Assembly (NCBI GenBank): GCA_937862595.1
Contig: CALMFL010000342.1
Span: 1-7,396 of the forward strand
DNA: 7,396 nt
Source: an uncultured Fidelibacterota bacterium
GTDB lineage: Bacteria; Fidelibacterota; Fidelibacteria; Fidelibacterales; Fidelibacteraceae
Direction: 5' to 3'
Part shown: positions 6,451 through 7,396 of the stretch, in pieces
Numbering within the stretch: the first letter of the stretch is position 1
How the letters are laid out: each line of letters starts with the position of its first letter
The notes under the pieces: model-generated
Told to the model about the DNA's origin: nothing
The model's database searches: none
What the model saw: the letters and a program-made list of their open reading frames with translations, nothing else
Position numbers and translations under genes: made by a program

Positions 6451-6996
6451 ATGAAGCGATCCTCAATCCTTTGCTTTCTTTGTTTTTGCCTCCTGTGTGC
6501 TGCACCCCTTCGTGGCCAAGGATTCTCATTCGGGTACCAGTATGCATTTTCCGGCGAGGAATATTCGGGTTATTTTATGACCTACGACGTGATCGGTCCG
6601 GTCGGCGCCTATGTGAATTTCTTTGGATTCGGCGTCACGGACTCTCCCATGTTCGATGAGCCCTGGCCGGGCGACCCCCTGGAATTCACGATAGAGAAAG
6701 ATTATTGGGCGGCTCAGAGTTTTGGCCTGACCCTGCGGCTGCTGCCGGGCCTTTATGTCTACGGCGGGTATTGCAATGGAAAATACATTTCGGTAACGGA
6801 ATATTTTTGGTTCGACGAGACCTATACCTTCAGCGAGGACGGATATTACACCACCATGGAGGGAACGCGGCACGGGAATCCCGGATTTGACATAGGCCTC
6901 AGCATCAGTCCTTTCAGATATTTCGGGTTCAACCTTGGCTACAACTTCTCCCTGGAGGCCGTTGTAATCGGTTTTAACGCGGGATTGTATTTCTAA
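6451..6996 (+). CDS. Probable small outer-membrane beta-barrel protein
   Basis: This 181-residue protein starts with an MKR signal peptide and a cysteine-rich hydrophobic core, probably cleaved near GQ at 22-23. The rest is rich in aromatic and glycine residues in alternating patterns typical of amphipathic membrane strands: FSFGYQYAF, YFMTYDV, VGAYVNFFGFGV, FGLTLRLL, LYVYGGYC, FDIGLSIS, FGFNLGYNFS and AVVIGFNAGLYF. It ends in phenylalanine, the usual final residue recognised by the Bam machinery. The size would suit an eight-stranded barrel. No specific family is recognised and there are no OmpA-type domains. AGAGGAAAG ends about seven bases before the ATG. It follows the heptamer array by 32 bases, and I see no clear promoter, so it may be read through from the operon or have its own unseen promoter. 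Confidence 0.8.
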   Translation: MKRSSILCFLCFCLLCAAPLRGQGFSFGYQYAFSGEEYSGYFMTYDVIGPVGAYVNFFGFGVTDSPMFDEPWPGDPLEFTIEKDYWAAQSFGLTLRLLPGLYVYGGYCNGKYISVTEYFWFDETYTFSEDGYYTTMEGTRHGNPGFDIGLSISPFRYFGFNLGYNFSLEAVVIGFNAGLYF

Positions 6997-7053
6997 GGTG
7001 TGGACCTTTCGTTTTGTCATAATATTTTTGTGACTTGTCCTCTCTTCCCGCCG

Positions 7054-7070
7054 GGACCGGGAGACGGTCC
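7054..7070. repeat. Small GC-rich hairpin 1
   Basis: GGACCG (7054-7059) pairs with CGGTCC (7065-7070) around a GGAGA loop. A second hairpin follows at 7079-7091. There is no T-run after it, so an intrinsic terminator is unlikely, although these hairpins are the only strong structures downstream of the barrel gene. Confidence 0.5.
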
Positions 7071-7078
7071 GTTCCGGA

Positions 7079-7091
7079 CACCGGCCCGGTG
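7079..7091. repeat. Small GC-rich hairpin 2
   Basis: CACCG (7079-7083) pairs with CGGTG (7087-7091) around GCC. It lies nine bases after hairpin 1. The pair could stall or protect the 3' end of the barrel transcript, but nothing here proves that. Confidence 0.4.
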
Positions 7092-7208
7092 AGCGACCCA
7101 AGGAAAGAAAAGGCGGAAGCCACCATCATTAAAAATAAGAGACATCGCAATGCGGAACGCTCCAAAGCGTTCCGACCGGTTTATGCTGCGGTTTATCCCA
7201 CACATTAG
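7089..7208 (+). other. Short basic open frame in repeat-like sequence, doubtful gene
   Basis: A GTG at 7089 opens a 39-codon frame ending in TAG at 7206. It encodes a basic peptide with KNKRHRNAERSKAFRP in the middle. No ribosome binding site precedes it and the GTG lies inside hairpin 2. The palindrome at 7153-7174 is within it. I regard it as a chance or relic frame in a dispersed repeat. It is listed so that it can be compared with other copies. Confidence 0.15.
7153..7174. repeat. Perfect 9-bp palindrome, 4-base loop
   Basis: CGGAACGCT (7153-7161) pairs exactly with AGCGTTCCG (7166-7174) around CCAA. No T-run follows on either strand. Directly after it, GGTTTAT occurs twice (7178-7184 and 7190-7196). 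This arrangement looks like an intergenic REP-type or dispersed element, not a terminator. Confidence 0.65.
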
Positions 7209-7287
7209 CCCCTGAAAAACACCCAATCGCAAGAATTCTGTAAAATTTTTATTTCACAATACCCTCATAAATAAAGGGCATAACGGT

Positions 7288-7353
7288 TATTTAAAAAAAA
7301 TATTAAAAAAGTTGCATTTTTTTCTTGCATGTTTTGTGTAATGGTGTTATACT
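7288..7353 (+). promoter_or_regulatory. Strong sigma70-type promoter with UP-like A-tracts
   Basis: TTGCAT (7325-7330) and TATACT (7348-7353) are separated by exactly 17 bases. TG at 7345-7346 gives an extended -10. Upstream, about 7289-7312 is a run of A and T tracts that resembles an UP element. A second TTGCAT at 7312-7317 forms a direct repeat with the -35, 13 bases apart. Transcription should start near 7360 and run out of the right end of the window into a gene that is not visible. Confidence 0.75.
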
Positions 7354-7361
7354 TATGTAGA

Positions 7362-7379
7362 ACACCGGAATACTGGTGT
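7362..7379 (+). promoter_or_regulatory. Hairpin at the start of the predicted transcript
   Basis: ACACCG (7362-7367) can pair with TGGTGT (7374-7379), including one G-U pair, around a GAATAC loop. It would lie within the first 20 bases of RNA from the promoter at 7325-7353. Such 5' stems can stabilise messages, or the inverted repeat could be an operator in DNA. The downstream gene is outside the window. Confidence 0.4.
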
Positions 7380-7396
7380 GAAACGAAACAGAAAGA

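Larger units (their letters stand above)
6997..7396. other. 400-base right-end stretch without a convincing gene
   Basis: Three zones are visible. Positions 6997-7095 become GC-rich and hold two small hairpins. Positions 7096-7240 include a 9-bp perfect palindrome and look like a dispersed-repeat relic. Positions 7240-7396 are strongly AT-rich and end in a promoter and possible 5' untranslated region. Short frames on both strands are not supported as genes. No intrinsic terminator with a T-run is seen after the barrel gene. Confidence 0.7.

Noticed and set aside
7054..7091. Intrinsic terminator for the barrel gene
   Set aside because: The hairpins are short and no T-run follows them.
6526..7101. 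Minus-strand 191-codon frame opposite the barrel gene
   Set aside because: It is antisense to a gene with a signal peptide, barrel-like strands and a terminal phenylalanine, and it has no recognisable domain.
7153..7174. Intrinsic terminator at the 9-bp palindrome
   Set aside because: The stem is strong, but neither strand has a T-run next to it.
6974..7232. Two overlapping minus-strand frames of 63 and 71 codons
   Set aside because: They overlap each other in different frames, cover palindromic repeat-like DNA, and one runs into the barrel gene's 3' end. No ribosome binding site or family pattern supports either.

Overview
This window most likely comes from a Gram-negative bacterium. It encodes three apparent lipoproteins with lipobox cysteines, a small protein with a type I signal peptide, and a probable outer-membrane beta-barrel ending in phenylalanine. 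The LFSC and LMSC lipoboxes, the phosphoesterase plus PQQ-propeller fusion and the small DUF4177-like exported protein fit the Bacteroidota/Fibrobacterota/Cloacimonadota-Marinimicrobia side of the tree. The clear Shine-Dalgarno sequences (before the aminopeptidase and the propeller protein) and an E. coli-like -35/-10 promoter at the right end argue against typical Bacteroidota. I cannot name the organism.

Layout: all recognisable genes lie on the + strand. Positions 1-166 hold an imperfect palindrome, a good intrinsic terminator for an unseen upstream gene, and a Shine-Dalgarno sequence. Then follow an M18 metallo-aminopeptidase (167-1579), a small secreted protein of unknown function (1587-1949), a UshA/5'-nucleotidase-like lipoprotein (1962-3425), an NlpC/P60-like lipoprotein (3422-4435) and a calcineurin-like phosphoesterase lipoprotein fused to a PQQ-type beta-propeller (4466-6322). 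These five are separated by -4 to 30 bases, with no terminator visible between them, so they look like one operon. The last gene runs into a 16-copy heptanucleotide tandem array (6307-6418) that supplies its stop codon. A probable outer-membrane barrel gene follows (6451-6996). The last 400 bases have no convincing gene. They contain GC-rich hairpins, a perfect 9-bp palindrome in what looks like a dispersed-repeat relic, an AT-rich stretch, and a strong sigma70-type promoter (7325-7353) pointing out of the window.

How the genes may work together (inference): two envelope metallophosphoesterases, a papain-like NlpC/P60 candidate and a cytoplasmic aminopeptidase would suit salvage of nucleotides, phosphate and peptides at the cell surface. 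The barrel and the small secreted protein would be envelope partners of unknown role. The families are ordinary. I see no phage, CRISPR, toxin-antitoxin, transposase or defence genes. The least ordinary items are the heptamer array at a gene's 3' end, the atypical NlpC/P60-like lipoprotein, and the co-location of two differently built metallophosphoesterases.
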